A model generated the notes under the pieces. That model saw nothing but the letters and a program-made list of their open reading frames with translations. It searched no databases and was not told the origin of the DNA. Position numbers and translations under genes: made by a program. Below, piece by piece: positions 37,840 to 51,110 of a stretch of 64,000 nt of DNA. Source of the DNA: Channallabes apus (taxonomy: Eukaryota; Chordata; Actinopteri; Siluriformes; Clariidae); NCBI GenBank assembly GCA_030522415.1, contig CM060104.1:20723825-20787824 (forward strand), written 5' to 3'. How positions within the stretch are numbered: the stretch's first letter is position 1; every line of letters begins with the position of its first letter.

Positions 37840-38640
37840 GAATTTATGTATGATATACACTTGTATATCCCTAAGGTGTCACATATGTATACAGTCTATA
37901 CTATAAATCGAAAAGGAATTTGAAATAATTCAAGTAAATCTACAAGAACAAAAAACAAAAAGGAGGATAAACATTCCCTGGTACAGCTTCGGCGGAGCAA
38001 AAACAGCTATAACCCCAGCGTGACCCTTAGTGCACTATTTACAGCAATGTCACCGTGAAACCATCTGGAAGGAGGAAGAGCATTCCTTGTTGTGTTGTGT
38101 CCTTGAATCATCACTGTGGGGTTTAGTTTGTCACAACAAGTCAATCAGTAATTATGTGGCTTACTGAGCCGCTGCACAAAAACAGGTTGGGCTTGTCTGG
38201 ATCGCAAACACACAAACACTGAAGGAAAGAACTCATCTATTCAACTCGACACACGCACACACCAAACGAAATGACTTCCTTACATACTTTAAGAGCCCTA
38301 CCTAGGTTCTGAAATAAACACTACGACTCTAACCCCAAGTATGTATTAACAGCATAGAGTACTACTACAATATAGACGTGTCCTTAAGTCTCCGTGTTGT
38401 TAAAACACAGAACATGTGCTGCCCAATAAAACCCGCAATTTGAATATAAAGTAACAGCTGTAAACTAATATGTTGCGTATTGCTATAAAAACACACTAGA
38501 GCTGCTGTGAGAAACGCATTTCCACTGCCGGGATGAGTTACCTATTAACTGTTTCAGCAGCACCTAAGCGAGAAAACCCGTTTCACTCCAAACATTTTAT
38601 CGCAGCACAACATTAATTACACCGTAAAACATTAAGAGTT
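37840..38640. other. Intergenic DNA, no feature recognised
   Basis: No coding frame or element edge recognised. Confidence 0.4.
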
Positions 38641-38653
38641 AAATACAGCTCAC

Positions 38654-38812
38654 CGGAACGAAAGTTTCCGCTGCCACGTTCATGAGACGTTTAAATAAAT
38701 AATAATTTAAAAAATCACAGGGAGTGTCTACAGTCATACACCTTGGTCGTTCAAAAGCGTCCTAAGCTTCGTTTGCACATGACCCACATGTATTGTGGGA
38801 AATGTAGTCTTC
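38654..38812 (-). promoter_or_regulatory. Candidate MACC1 promoter and noncoding first exon
   Basis: On the minus strand, actacatttcccacaataca (38790-38809) closely matches the ZNF143/SBS promoter motif. Downstream, the segment ending CTTTCGTTCCG at 38654 is followed by a donor gtgagc. The next MACC1 exon lies at ~33150. This fits a noncoding first exon spliced to the ATG exon over a ~5.5-kb intron. It could instead serve an unrelated gene on either strand. Confidence 0.45.
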
Positions 38813-39302
38813 AAAAAACAGTCAGCGTACCTTAGCTGCTGAGAGCAGGTTCTGGTTATGACTCCGATACCCAGATTTCTCTGCTTCATATGCTAGTAAA
38901 AGTGTTGCAACACCTGAAACTTAAGGTGGTTTCGGTATCCGTGTGAAAGCGTGCTACGTATATACTCGTATTCATTCAGGGTTCACAACATCATGATAAG
39001 CCTTTTCAAGTCTAAAACAATAGGTTGTGTTTGCGTTTAATTGAGTTTTCTGTAAAGAGATTAGCAATTCCTTGTGTTTTACATATAAAACGTTTAATGC
39101 GTTCTGATAGGATACATACACTATAATTTATTAGGCATAAGAGCAACAGCAAAACTTATTGCTTTTATACAACAGTTCCACAAATGCTATTTATTATCAA
39201 GAGATTATTATTATGTTAACCTGTTGTTTTGCTTTGCTAGCACATATCCTTCCTTAACTGGCCGAATGAACTAACTGACTGGTGGAGTTAGAATACCAAG
39301 TA

Positions 39303-39612
39303 CAGGTACTTCTCAAAAAAATTAGCATATTGTGATAAAGTTCATTATTTTCTGTAATGTACTGATAAACATTAGACTTTCATATATTTTAGATTCATTA
39401 CACACAACTGAAGTAGTTCAAGCCTTTTATTGTTTTAATATTGATGATTGTGGCATACAGCTCATGAAAACCCAAAATCCCTATCTCAAAAAATTAGCAT
39501 ATTTCATCCGACCAATAGAAAAATGTTTTTAAATACAAAAAAAAGTCAACCTTCATATAATTATGTTCAGTTATGCACTCAATACTTGGTCAGGAATCCT
39601 TTTGCAGATTCT
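39303..39612 (+). mobile_element. Tc1-like terminal fragment
   Basis: Begins after TA with caggtacttctcaaaaaaat and repeats ctcaaaaaattagcatat internally. Same family as the fragment at 1739-2868, opposite orientation. Truncated near 39612. Confidence 0.8.
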
Positions 39613-39749
39613 TGTGTCTTGTGTCTCTCTTTTTTTTGGGGGGGCGGGGGGACGCCGGGAGGGAGTCTCGCCCAGGGTACAATTCAGTGTAGAACCGCCA
39701 CTGCCAACAGTACATAGTTATTTATCTTATTAAAACCAGATGAAATATC

Positions 39750-40430
39750 TAAATTGTCTAGATTAACTGAGTGTGTCAAAGACATAAAAGATTGGAGGAC
39801 TGATTATTTTCTATTACTAAATCCAGAAAAGTCAGAGATATTACTTATTGGTCCAAAAACCATTACACAAAAGATCTCACAATTCAGTTTGGATTTAGAA
39901 GGATGTATTATTACTACCAGTTCGATAGTGAAAGACCTGGGTGTAATTAGACAGCAACTTGTCCTTTGAAAATCATATTTCCAATATTCCAAAAACAGAC
40001 TTCTTCCACATTTTCTTCCTATTGCTACCGTAAGCTTGGGAATATTTTAACTGTATCTGATGCAGAAAAGCTAATGAATGATTCATTCATGAAGATCTTG
40101 AGGCATCCAGAGAAGGAGAAGCTTCAGCTGATGATTTGGGCATATCAAAGCAACAATGCCAACCCTATGAGGACGATAACAACCTTCTAATTAATACAGA
40201 CACTAACATTCTACATACTGCATCACACTGTACACTGTGCCATCACACTGTACTCTGCAGAAAGGACATTGTCATTCTTTGCCACAGTCCCCTCAGGCTC
40301 ACTAGGGATGATTTTATTTAACATCTAGGATTTTTATGCACAGGTTTTTTGTTTCTCATGTTTTGTAAAGCTGCTTTGAGACAATGTTCATTGTGGTCAA
40401 GTGCTATACAAATAATATTTAATTGAATAG
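39750..40430 (+). mobile_element. Non-LTR retrotransposon 3' fragment
   Basis: A frame at 39754-39968 has DIKDWRTDYFLLLNPEKSEI and IVKDLGVI, resembling the end of the reverse transcriptase in L2/CR1-like fish LINEs, then breaks. The 3' end carries taaagctgctttgagacaat and gtgctatacaaataatattt, the tail common to many fish retroelements. Confidence 0.65.
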
Positions 40431-40837
40431 AAATTAGGTAAACGTCCCAGCGCCATTATCACCACTTGTGGAAAGGCTCAGTCAGATTAAGCAGAACTAA
40501 ATGTTGTATAAAATGTATTGAGTCACTTCCGCTGCCACAGCTTTATCAGTCTCTGGAACTGTACTGTATACCATTTCTAAAAATAAAAATAAAAAAGTTT
40601 TTGTCAGCTTTAAAAAAAATCCTGAAAAAGAATGACATCTACTGTCTAACATTAGTCATGAGCCTGAAAACTATGAATTACTGTCCGAAAAGAATACAGG
40701 TATGAAATCTCTTTAAGGGTAAAAGATAAGAAAAAAACTCGCAAAGTTGATGTCCATTGCATCAATAACTCAAAACATTTCATTAAACAAAACACAAATA
40801 CATTTGTCAAATGAAAAAAATTAAGAGTATCATATCT

Positions 40838-41957
40838 TCTTCTTCTTCTTTGTCTTTCGGCTGTTCCCTTTCAAGGGTCGCCACAGCGAATCATCTGCCT
40901 CCATCTAACCCTATCCACTGCATCCTCTTCTCTCACACCAACTAACTTCATGTCCTCTCTCACTGCATCCATAAATCTCCTCTTTGGTCTTCCTCTAGAC
41001 CTCCTGCCTGGCAGTTCCAACCTCAGCATCCTTCTACCGATATATTCACACTCTCTCCTCTGAACATGTCCAAACCACCTCAATCTGGCCTCTCTGACTT
41101 TATCTCCAAAACATCTAACATGGGTTGTCCCTCTGATGAACTCATTCTTGATCCTATCCATCCTTGTCACTCCCAAAGAGAACCTCAACATCTTCAGCTC
41201 TGCTACCTCTAGCTCTGCCTCCTGTCTTTTCTTCAGTGCCACTGTCTCTAAGCCGTAGAGCATTGCTGGTCTCACCACTGTCCTGTACACCTTTCCTTTC
41301 ATTCTTGCTGATACTCTTTTATTGCACAACACACCTGACACTTTTCTCCACCCATTCCAACCTGCCTGTACTCGTCTCTTCACCTCCTTTGAACACTCTC
41401 CGTTGCTCTCGACCGTTGACCCTAAGTACTTAAAATCCTGCACCTTCTTTACCTCTGCTCCCTGTAGCCTCACTGTTCCTCTTGGGTCCCGCTCATTCAC
41501 ATACATGTATTCCGTCTTGCTGCGGCTAACCTTCATTCCTCTGCTTTCCAGAGCGTACCTCCACCTCTCCAAATTTTCCTCCACCTGTTCCCTGCTCTCG
41601 CTACAAAGCACAATGTCATCTGCAAACATCATAGTCCATGGAGACTCTTGTCTAACTTCATCTGTCATCCTGTCCATCACTAGAGCAAACAAAAAGGGGC
41701 TTAGAGCCGATCCTTGATGCAGACCCACCTCCACCTTGAACTCTTCTGTCACACCTACAGTACAGCACATCTTACCACTGTCTTACAGCTCTCATACATG
41801 TCCTGCACCACTCTAACATACAGTACTTCTCTGCCACTCCAGACTTCCTCATACAACACCACAGCTCCTCTCTCGGCACCCTGTCGTACGCTTTCTCTAA
41901 ATCTACAAAGACACAATGCAACTCTTTATTTCCTTCTCTGTACTTCTCCACGTGCGA
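40838..41957 (-). mobile_element. RTE-like LINE, 5'-truncated
   Basis: The minus-strand reverse transcriptase C-terminal half reads in one frame at 41770-40871 (299 codons), with MFADDIVLC (catalytic FADD), YLGSTV and a terminal RRWFGHVQRR-type block. The preceding frame (to ~41957) has VFVDLEKAYDRVPREELW, and the frame breaks near 41770. The 3' end is an (AAG)n-type tail at 40838-40850. It is absent from copy B, so inserted after the duplication. Confidence 0.85.
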
Positions 41958-42275
41958 AATGTTCACACAATTATCTCTTATGTTTATTCTCATGAATTGT
42001 CTCAATAAACAGTAAAAATACTATCTTTGCGCAATAAAACATGAATGAATCAGAAACTAGCCTTAACATTAAATTGGCACTTTGGCTAATGAGCTCAACA
42101 TCTGTTGTAACAGTTGGCAAAATGGTAACCAGTTCACTAGAACAAGTCCCAGATCCAAACATTAGTACAGTATTGTTCTTTAAGAGGAAATTAAAAATAT
42201 GAGTATGCTACTTTTATACTACATGGAAATACTGGCATTATATTGGCAAGAAGCCATCATTCTTCAAACTTATTA

Positions 42276-43063
42276 ATTCAATTAAATTCAGTTTTATTTG
42301 TATAGCGCTTTTAACAATTGACATTGTCTCAAAACAGCTTTACACAATCAAAAGAACTATTTAAGTTTGTGTGGAATGTGAATGTGTATGAATCAAAATG
42401 TTCAGATAGTCCCTGGTGAGCAAGCCCGAGGGCGACAGTGGCAAGGAAAAACTCCCTGAGATGGTAATAGGAAGAAACCTTGAGAGGAACCAGACTCAAC
42501 AGGGAACCCATCCTCATCTGGGTGAAACAGATAGCAGGAAATTATCTGCATTTATACAGTGTTAAGTGTTAGGTTCAGCTATAATAGTTGATGTTAATTG
42601 ATGTTATAATAGTTGATGTAAAATGGAGTCCAGTAGTTATTGGAGACTCAGATAGACTTGTAGAAAGTTCCAGTCCTGAACTATCTAATTGTCAAGTCCT
42701 CAGAGAAACAGCTGACAACACCAGTCGAGGCCAGAACCATCTTCTAAGTAGATAGAATCATCCCCAGACACCAGACGCATCCTAAACAGACGCACGGGGC
42801 ATCCATGCGACGAGACCTCCAACCAGAAACGGGGCACTAGGATGGATCAGACAGGTCCGGAGGGCAGAGGGAGTCTGGATCACTGGCAGCTCAGGAACCA
42901 CATGTGTAGCTCGACAGAGAGAGAGAGAGAAAGAGTGAAAGGGGGAGACAGGGGGAGAGAGGAAAGAGAAAGAGGGTGAGGAAGAGAAGGGAAGGAGAGA
43001 TTGCAATTAGGTATGGTCACAGTCACAATGTCTAATGTGAATGTATATTTACTGTAGAGTGCA
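42276..43063 (-). mobile_element. Non-autonomous retroelement (~790 bp)
   Basis: Reversed, it ends with agcgctatacaaataaaact, the same tail as the LINE-related element near 40400. It is flanked by aacttatta (42267-42275) and agcttatta (43064-43072), a near-perfect 9-bp duplication. Copy B lacks it. Confidence 0.75.
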
Positions 43064-43108
43064 AGCTTATTAGGCATGGCTCTTTTTTCATAAACTGTGA
43101 CCGTAACT

Positions 43109-43209
<101 letters not shown>

Positions 43210-43554
43210 TTTTTTTGTTTTCTTTTTCTTTTTTTAAACGGCAATATTTGTATTCCTGGCAAGTTTGAACACCCAAGGATAGCTTAGAATAGAATGTGAA
43301 AGAGTACTTTGGGCACAAGGCAGAGTATTTAAAGAAAACATGCATAACATATTCCTTATCAGTTTGCAATTCTTTTTGCTTTATTTATTTATTTATTTGG
43401 AAACTTGTTAACCTCAAAACTTTCGCAGATCTTATTTTGCTGTTTTATTTTACTTTTTTTGAACCCAAATTATAAGGGGTTACTATAGAACAGGACAATT
43501 CCAATTTTCCCCTGTTTTTACAAGTAAAATACCTTTTAAAAATCCTCAGAAACA

Positions 43555-43725
43555 TCTTCCAAACATTAAAGAACGCTTTGGTGATGAACAATGGTTTGGG
43601 AACAAAATATTTAAACTTTGGGTCCATGGTCAGGAAACTCCCCAGTCCTTAAACCCTTTGAGAACTTGTGTTCAATCCTCAAGAGGCAGGTGAACAGAAA
43701 ACCTACAAATTCTGACAAACCCTTC
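43555..43725 (+). pseudogene. Tc1-like transposase relic (copy A)
   Basis: A frame with WFGNKIFKLW and the remnant of W.GNSP.L.P.EN (tccatggtcaggaaactccccag). Same relic as 52315-52470, so it predates the duplication. Confidence 0.6.
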
Positions 43726-43971
43726 CTTTCTCCGCTTCTCTGCTGTGCTTTGTTGTTCTGCCATCACGTGACTCAGCAGAGCTAAAGAGAGTTGCAAATG
43801 GCAGAGAGAAAGAGGAGTGTCGTGTGGAGTTATTTTCAGAGATATGTCACAGTCATAATCATTTTAGGGAAGCAAAGAATATTTAGGTAGCATATAATGG
43901 TAAAAAGTAACAGTAATGTTGGATCTTCAGCACGAGTTAATGTTAATTTTTTTAAATGTAATTAGTCATAT

Positions 43972-44332
43972 GGCGGCACGGTGGTGTAGTGGTTAGCACT
44001 GTCGCCTTGCACCTCCATGGTCCGGTTTCGATTCCCGGCCAGGCTCGATTCTCGTCTCTGTTTGCATGGAGTTTGCATGTTCTCCCCGTGCTTGGTGGGT
44101 TTCCTCCGGGTACTCCGGTTTCCTCCCACAGTCCAAAGACATGCAGATTAGACTAATTGGCGTTCCCAAATTGACCAAATTGTGTGAATGAGTGTGTGTG
44201 TGTGTGTCTGTGTGTATGTGCTCTGCGATGGATTGGCTGTCCAGGGTGTGCCCTGAGTCTCCTGGGATAGGCTCCAGGTCCCCACGACCCTAAATACAGG
44301 ATAAAGCGGTATAGAAGATGAATGAATGAATG
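43972..44332 (+). mobile_element. Mermaid-like tRNA-derived SINE, full length
   Basis: The tRNA-like head has box A tggtgtagtggttagc and box B ggtttcgattccc. The body includes catggagtttgcatgttctc. The tail is (GAAT)n. It is flanked by tgtaattagtcat and tgtaattggtcat, a 13-bp target duplication with one mismatch. The same site in copy B (52716-52735) is empty. Confidence 0.9.
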
Positions 44333-44394
44333 TAATTGGTCATCGCAGTTGTAAATAAAATCGTGATTAATTGTAGAGTACTGCACATTCAATT

Positions 44395-44780
44395 CCATTC
44401 AAATTCAATTTTAATTCAGTTTTATTTGTATTGCACTTTTAACAATGGTCATTATTGTAAAAGCCACTTTACAGAGAAAATAAAATACAGAAAAATGTGT
44501 ATGTGGAAAAAATGTGTATGAATCGAAAGGAACGGATTGGCCTTGCTGAGCAAGCAGAGGGCAGTGGTGGCAAGGACGAGTCAGCCAGGTCCAGAGGGCA
44601 GAGAGGGTCTGGATCACTAGCAGCTCAGGAGCGTCATATGTAGTTCGACAGAGAGAGCGAGAGAGAGAGACAGGGAGAGAGACAGGGACAGAGAAGAAAA
44701 GAGAAGAGAAAAGGTATGGTCACAGTCATATAATGTATATGGCAAAAGTACATTTAGAGTGCAAGCAGGGACTTTGGCAG
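44395..44780 (-). mobile_element. Retroelement fragment shared by both copies (A)
   Basis: Starts with the reversed tail ttcagttttatttgtattgc and ends in a GA-rich tract. The counterpart is at 52780-53045, so the insertion is older than the duplication. Confidence 0.65.
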
Positions 44781-45896
44781 GAATAACTATGACAGCAACT
44801 AAAAGCTTGAGGCTAGTGTTATTACTGTTATTGTTTATTACTGAACACATGCCTAGGGAAAAAGAATATATACTTTAAAATATACATTGAGTAATGTTTC
44901 AGGCAATCTAATTTTGTGCAAATTTCATGTCTGCCAATTCAGTTCATTACATTAATAAAATAATTTTTACGGTTTGCATAAAAATAGCTTAAATCTACCC
45001 AGCACATGACTAATTAAAAGCACACTAAAAGCAAAAATTCTAAAATCTTTTAATGATCATGAAACGGTATTCGGATTTAACATATTGATAACGCGTTCAC
45101 TTAATGAATTGTGATACACTGACTGCTCTCCCCTGCACGAAAGTACATGTAATTTCAAGTCCATTTTTTGAAGAAAAAAAGTATCAGTATGGTATGAGCG
45201 ATACTGGCTCTGGTATATTTTCTTGGTATCAGGTAATTTCCAAATTTTTCAGTATCGCCGACCCATAGTTTGTGGGTGAGGGAGGAGACTTTACTAGGAG
45301 GTCTCTTACTCAGAAGTACAGTATGGAGTGAGGCAGCTGCATCACTTTGGGTCACACCACTGGAAGACCGACTGCTGGAGGTGAACTGGGAAAAAAGTGC
45401 ACATTTTAATTTGTATATCAATGTAACACCCCTAATGTGAAATGGTTTAGTCCTGGCTCTTAATTGGGGGGTAGGTAATGTCCTGATGTTCGTCAAATAA
45501 AAACAACGTAAGAAAAGGTCAAAGCTATTAGGTGTACAGTTTAAAAAACGGGGAAAGAAAAGCAGAACTGGGCAGAAGATAAAGGTATGCAGTAATCAGT
45601 AATGTTATCTCTTTATAAATATAATATTATGTAGATTGTATAATGTAGATCATGATATAAATATAACTATAATGCAGACTGATTTGCCTGAAGGATGCTG
45701 TATGGTTCCCATGGTTACAGTTTCATAATTTATATTTTTTAAATATAGTTGTAAGGCCAAAGGTCCCAGGGCACAACTACCACTGCCTAGGAACATTCAG
45801 GTGCCACAGCACCAGAGCAAAAATCATACATGCTACATACAACATTTACATACTGTATATCTTACAAGTCCGAACAGCTCATATTCATAAATTATA

Positions 45897-48881
45897 CACT
45901 CAAAAAAATAACTCGTTGAATGAACATAATTAAATTATGGAAAGAATTTCCATCTGATTTAATGGCTTTCGTTCAGCATTAAGCAATTTTGTTGGCCCAA
46001 CTTAATGTTCTTACGGTCCATCAAAGTAATATTATTAGGTTCATTTAACTTATTTACTACAGCTGCGTCCAACATAATTTAATACTGTTAACATAAATGA
46101 ATAGGGTTGGTACAACAAATTTTTCAGTTGTAAATTAAGTTGATCCAACTCAAGTAAATTTTAATTTCAAGCCCTGGTCAACAGAATTCTGTGAAGGAAG
46201 GAAACAGACAAACGGGATAAAACAGAGATTTTTATTTTACACCAGCAGCAACTTACAAATGAGGTCTCAATTTGAAAAGATGTACAAAACATAAAACACC
46301 ACAAATAAGTATTAATAAAAAATTATTATACACCAACAGAAACGTTTTGTACTTTATAACTGTACGTTATGACTTTTAAATATGACCGTTAGATACGTTG
46401 GTCAGGAAACTCCTGAAGTCAGATGCAGACACGACACTTTCAGTCACAAACTCCTGTGAAAAAATATAGAGATAGATATTCAATTAAAATTCATGATACT
46501 TAATTTAGCAAATGAACAATATTTATACTTTGTTCCTCTCGCTTCACAACTCATGAGAACAGACCGAAACCAGAACCGAACCGCAGATTAAGCACGCGCA
46601 TATAACCGTCAGTATTTTAAGTGTGATTAAAAATACAAGAAATAGCTTAAACCAAAATAACGTGACTAAACATCGCTAAACAACAGGTGACATTTATGTT
46701 CAGTATTTCGTTTCTATTGAGAAAGATGGGAATTAATTCCTTTTACCTTTTCTACACGACCGCCAAACGCTTGTCTTCTCAACAAACAGTTCTCTTCTCG
46801 CGATATTTCCGGTTTTGCTATTTCCGGTTTTCAAATTGACAAGATCTCGTTGGTTTATCTCAGTGGTTCTCAAACTGTGGGGCGCGCCCCACTAGTGGGG
46901 AATACAGACATGACAGGTGGGGCGCAATGAACGGGAGGAAATAACAGGAAAGTACCTATTCTAATTCATGCTTTTCTTTATTGATAATGAAGAGCGTACG
47001 CTCAAAACTAAACAATCACACACAAATAAATGGATCATTAATACAAGTAAATTTAAAATAACATCAGTCGTGGGCCGGGAGAAAAAGTAGAACCATAGTG
47101 GAACAATAACGGTTTAACGTCGGGCCAACTTCAGCAGCGCTGCTCGAATCACAAACCTGCGCGACCCACTGGGCAGCGCTGCGCGACTCTGACAGAAATA
47201 TACCGCGCCGACCATCAAAATAAATTTTCTGGGATGCGCACATACAAACCAGGCATGGCAAGGCGGAAACAATAATAAACAATTCCTGACATTTTAAATA
47301 GTTTGTAAATAAAAACATAGTGGGTCGCATTCGAGCGGCGCTGCGCGATCCACCGGGCTGCGCAAATAAACCAGATCATCACTGCGCTATTCAGGTAGTC
47401 GCGCTGCGCTGTATTTGCGCAGATATTTGGTTCAATCGGGTGCCACGGTTTCGTCCCACTTTTGATGTGTTTGGCTTCACATACACTTCGACAATGGAAG
47501 AAGACGAGCAGTGAGCTTGCTTATATGTGACAAAACCAACAACGAGGAGATTGTAAAGAAAAAAGGTGCCTCGTCTGTGGTGTGGAATTAGTTTGGGTAT
47601 AAGAAAAGTGATACGAATGAGATGAACGTGATCCACTTTAAACATGTGGATTGCACAACCCTGGACATTACCATTCTTTTCCTACTCGTACAGCTGCTCT
47701 TATTGTTCACATATTCTTCATATATTTTCTATATTGTGTATTGTTGTACAGTTATTTTATTTTAACTTTAGTTTTTATATTTTATTTATTCCTAGTTAAA
47801 TTTACCCCCTATTTTATTTTTCATATTTATTTCCTATTCATAGTCTTTTATTTTAAGGTTTGAATTAAATAGAATTTTTGAATTTGATTTGCAAGGTACG
47901 CAAGTTCACTGTTTTAACAAGTGGTGGAAACACGTTAAACCTCTTCTATCATCTGAAATCCAAGCATCCAAACGAATATGGCCAAAGTAAAAAAAAATGC
48001 GGCAAACCTCAGCAATTCACAGTTTATATAAAATTACATTATGTAAAACAGTTTCTTTGTGTTTGAATTTTTATTTATGCATTTTCAGATACAAATTGCT
48101 ATATTGTGATTATATTGTTACCGAGGTAGAAAATAGCTTCTACTGTGATAGAAGATTTTGGTTATATCGCCCACCACTAATGAAGCCTAACTTGCTTCAT
48201 GGTGGGGATGGTGGGGGCAGAGGAGAGACCTGTGTGTGTTTTGTGTCTTATACCGCTGGCAGCAGACCGCATGAGACCCAACAAATTAGGAAGACACTTA
48301 GAGACAACACACGTTAATAAGCCACTCGACTTCTTTCAAAGAAAGCTGGCAGAATACAGACAGCAGGAGAATCGCATGGTAAAATCTGAATCAGTGGACA
48401 GCAAAGCACAAATGGCTTCATTCAAAGTTGCATACAGTATTGGCCAGTGCAAAAAAACTACAAACGATTGCTGAGCAGCTAATAAACATGGGGTCAGTTA
48501 TGCAAAGATAAGTGACAACGTAAGCCTTTTATAACAATTGCACGTGTATTTTATCTGTTTTTAACTTGGTGTTGTTTGATCTTATTGGTTTAGAAATTGA
48601 TATTTCAATAAACAGTAAACTTGGCAGATTTCGTTATTATTTTGTTGACAAGTGGGGCTTGAAAATTTGCTCACCCCCTTGAGTGGGGAATGACAGAAAA
48701 AGTTTGAGAACCACTGGTTTATCTCAACATGATTGAATGTAGTACATGTTAAGTTGTTGAATTTCATGCAAATACAACATAACTTATTCATGTTTAGCTT
48801 GGAAACATGAAATTATTATGTACAAAACACATATTACATTTTAGTACATGTAACAGGTAGCCATGTTAATTTTTTTGAGTG
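45897..48881 (-). mobile_element. CACT-ended element with mini-gene, interrupted by hAT
   Basis: Ends CACTCAAAAAAATAACTC and GTTAATTTTTTTGAGTG are inverted, flanked by TA (45895-45896 and 48882-48883). Copy B has only attaTAgaatt at this point (~59040), which proves a clean insertion with TA duplication. On the minus strand it has a promoter-like region (46797-46830: ctcgcgat and two ttccgg ETS-like sites), an exon ending at ~46747 with donor gtaaaa, and an exon starting after ttttttcacag at ~46455 coding EFVTESVVSASDFRSFLTNV. Confidence 0.8.
46861..48716 (+). mobile_element. hAT element with 8-bp duplication inside the CACT element
   Basis: Termini CAGTGGTTCTCAAACTGTGG and TTTGAGAACCACTG are typical hAT ends. 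GTTTATCT flanks both sides exactly (46853-46860 and 48717-48724). Interior frames show BED-finger remnants (NLFYHLKSKHPNEYGQS near 47938) and CVLCLIPLAADRMRPNKLGR to SIGQCKK (48229-48463), as in ZBED/SCAND3-type hAT proteins. The catalytic core is missing. Confidence 0.9.
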
Positions 48882-49067
48882 TAGAATTAGAAAATAGAAT
48901 ACGATAAACTGTTTAAATTCAGGTTTGTATGTTTGCTTGTTTTAATACAAACTGTATATTTAGTTTTTTTCTGCACAGTTAATCCCACACAGTTTTAAAT
49001 CATGATATGATGTGTGCAATTATTAAATTGCAAAAGGCTGCAGTTTCTTACAGGAAATAAATATACA

Positions 49068-49310
49068 CTCACTCACTCACTCACTCATCGTCATTACCGC
49101 TTAATCATGTATTCAGGGGGTCACGGGGGGGGGGGGGGCTGGAGCCTATCCCAGGAGACTAAGGACACGAGGCGGGGTACACCGTGGAGGCGCCAATACA
49201 TAGCAGAGCACACAGCCATACACGCACACTCATTCACACACTACGGGCAGTTTGACAATTTTGTCTTTGGACTGTGGGAGGAAACCGGACAACCTGGAGG
49301 AAAGAAAATA
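49068..49310 (-). mobile_element. Mermaid-like SINE 3' part (copy A)
   Basis: A (CACT)n tail followed by the SINE 3' body in reverse. It contains an 11-base G run near 49128. The counterpart is at 59218-59450. Confidence 0.7.
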
Positions 49311-49699
49311 TACACATGGTTAGGAATGTATGTAGTATTTGTCAAAAATGTAAGTATTTGTTTATTTTATAAATACATTTGAGATGATAGATAAATATTG
49401 GCAAACACCGTCTTAATTAGATTATTTGTGAACTATTTGGTATTTGGTGCAATATGTTTTAAAATAATGATTTAAAATAATGCTTAGATTTTTATTTAAT
49501 TGTATTTTTTAATTAAATTGCTTAGTTAACTTAGTTAACAGCTTTACAGTATTTTTTTCATGTAGAAGAGATAGATTGAGCTAGTTCCACCCCCCCCCCA
49601 AAAAAAAGAGAGAGAAAAAACAACAACACAAAAACATACAATCTCTACTTACACCACCTTATCTCGTTCTGTTTCACAGAGTTGGCATCCTTGTCACTG

Positions 49700-51110
49700 C
49701 TTTAAAGCTGCATTTGCTTTAAAAAATAATGGAATGAAATGTTTCTTGACACCAAAAACATATAAAACAGTAAAGAGTAAAAAATAAATAACACATTTAA
49801 TCTCAAAATACTTTATTTCTTTCTATTTAAAAAATAATTTGTGCAGATTTATAAGTTGATTAGCTGTCATGTTCAATTGACAATCTTCCACAGTTCCAGA
49901 CATTTACTGTTACTATAATTTTTTTTAAACTTCTTTTTATTTACATGCAAAACCCAACCACCTTCATGTGTTGTTCATGAATCATCTGTTATGTGATTAA
50001 AAAAAAATGCATGCATACTTTTTTTTTGGAATGTTTAATAATTTAGATGACAAAGTATCATTTAGAAATATAAAATGTTTTTGTTCTGACTCGACAATGC
50101 AAAAATAGAGAAAAAAGGTAAAGTAAATAAACATTTGAAACAAAATTTGTACTGTACTAAAAATAAACTTTAGCACAGTGCTGTACATAAAAACCATGAA
50201 TGAGCAACAAAACCATAAAATAAGCTAGTGTCTGTATACACTACCAGTCAAATGTTTGAACACACCTAATTCCACGAACTTTCTTGATTTATATTTCTTT
50301 TTATATTGTAACACAATGCTAAAGGCATCCAAAATATGCAATAATTTCCTTTGAACAGTTGATATTGAGATGTGTCTGCTACTGATGCTCTGTAAAGACT
50401 TGATTTCTGAGACTCTAAATGAACTTCTCCTATGCAGCAGAGGTAAGTTTTGCTCTTGCTTTCCTGGCAGGGTTTTCATGAGGCACAGTTTCATCATGGT
50501 ACTTGATGGGTTTTGCAAATGCACTTGACAAGTTTTTGCTAGAAATATTCAAGAACAGTGGAACTTCATGTCTTAAAATAACAACTGAAGTTTGTTGTTG
50601 TTACATAATTACATAAAGCCATGTGTAATTTTGTAGTTTTTATAATTTTCTAATTTTTTTATTTACAAAAATCCAGTATTGTTCTAGAATGTAGAAAATT
50701 AATCCAAACGTGTGTCCAAACCAAATTTTGTACTGCAAATGGTCATTAAGTGTTTCACCTTGATACAGTAGTGAATAGTAGGCAACCCTAATGATCTTTT
50801 AACAGTTATCTCACTTGTAGATAAGTCTCTGTTTGCAGTTCCTTGAAGCATGCTGAGTTAGTGACATCAAATAATTTTAAATGGTCCTTTAAAATATTTA
50901 AAATAAAGCAAAGATAATAAAGAAAACTATATAATGCACCAATTTAGGCAGATCATTTACTTATTTCTAGTCTTACTTACCAGTTGTTCAACCAAAAGAA
51001 AAGCATAAATACAGTATTAAAATCACATAAATTTTGCTGGATTATGTGTAATGAATGTGACAAATCAAGCATAATGTATACTATAACCATTTTTTATTAT
51101 TATTTCACAG
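49700..51110. other. Spacer between duplication copies
   Basis: AT-rich. A stretch near 50240-50524 (cactaccagtcaaatgtttg, catttgcaaaacccatcaag on the reverse) looks like decayed transposon sequence. No gene. Confidence 0.45.

Noticed and set aside
41164..41995. Plus-strand Ser/Leu/Thr-rich frames
   Set aside because: Shadows of the minus-strand RTE-like reverse transcriptase.
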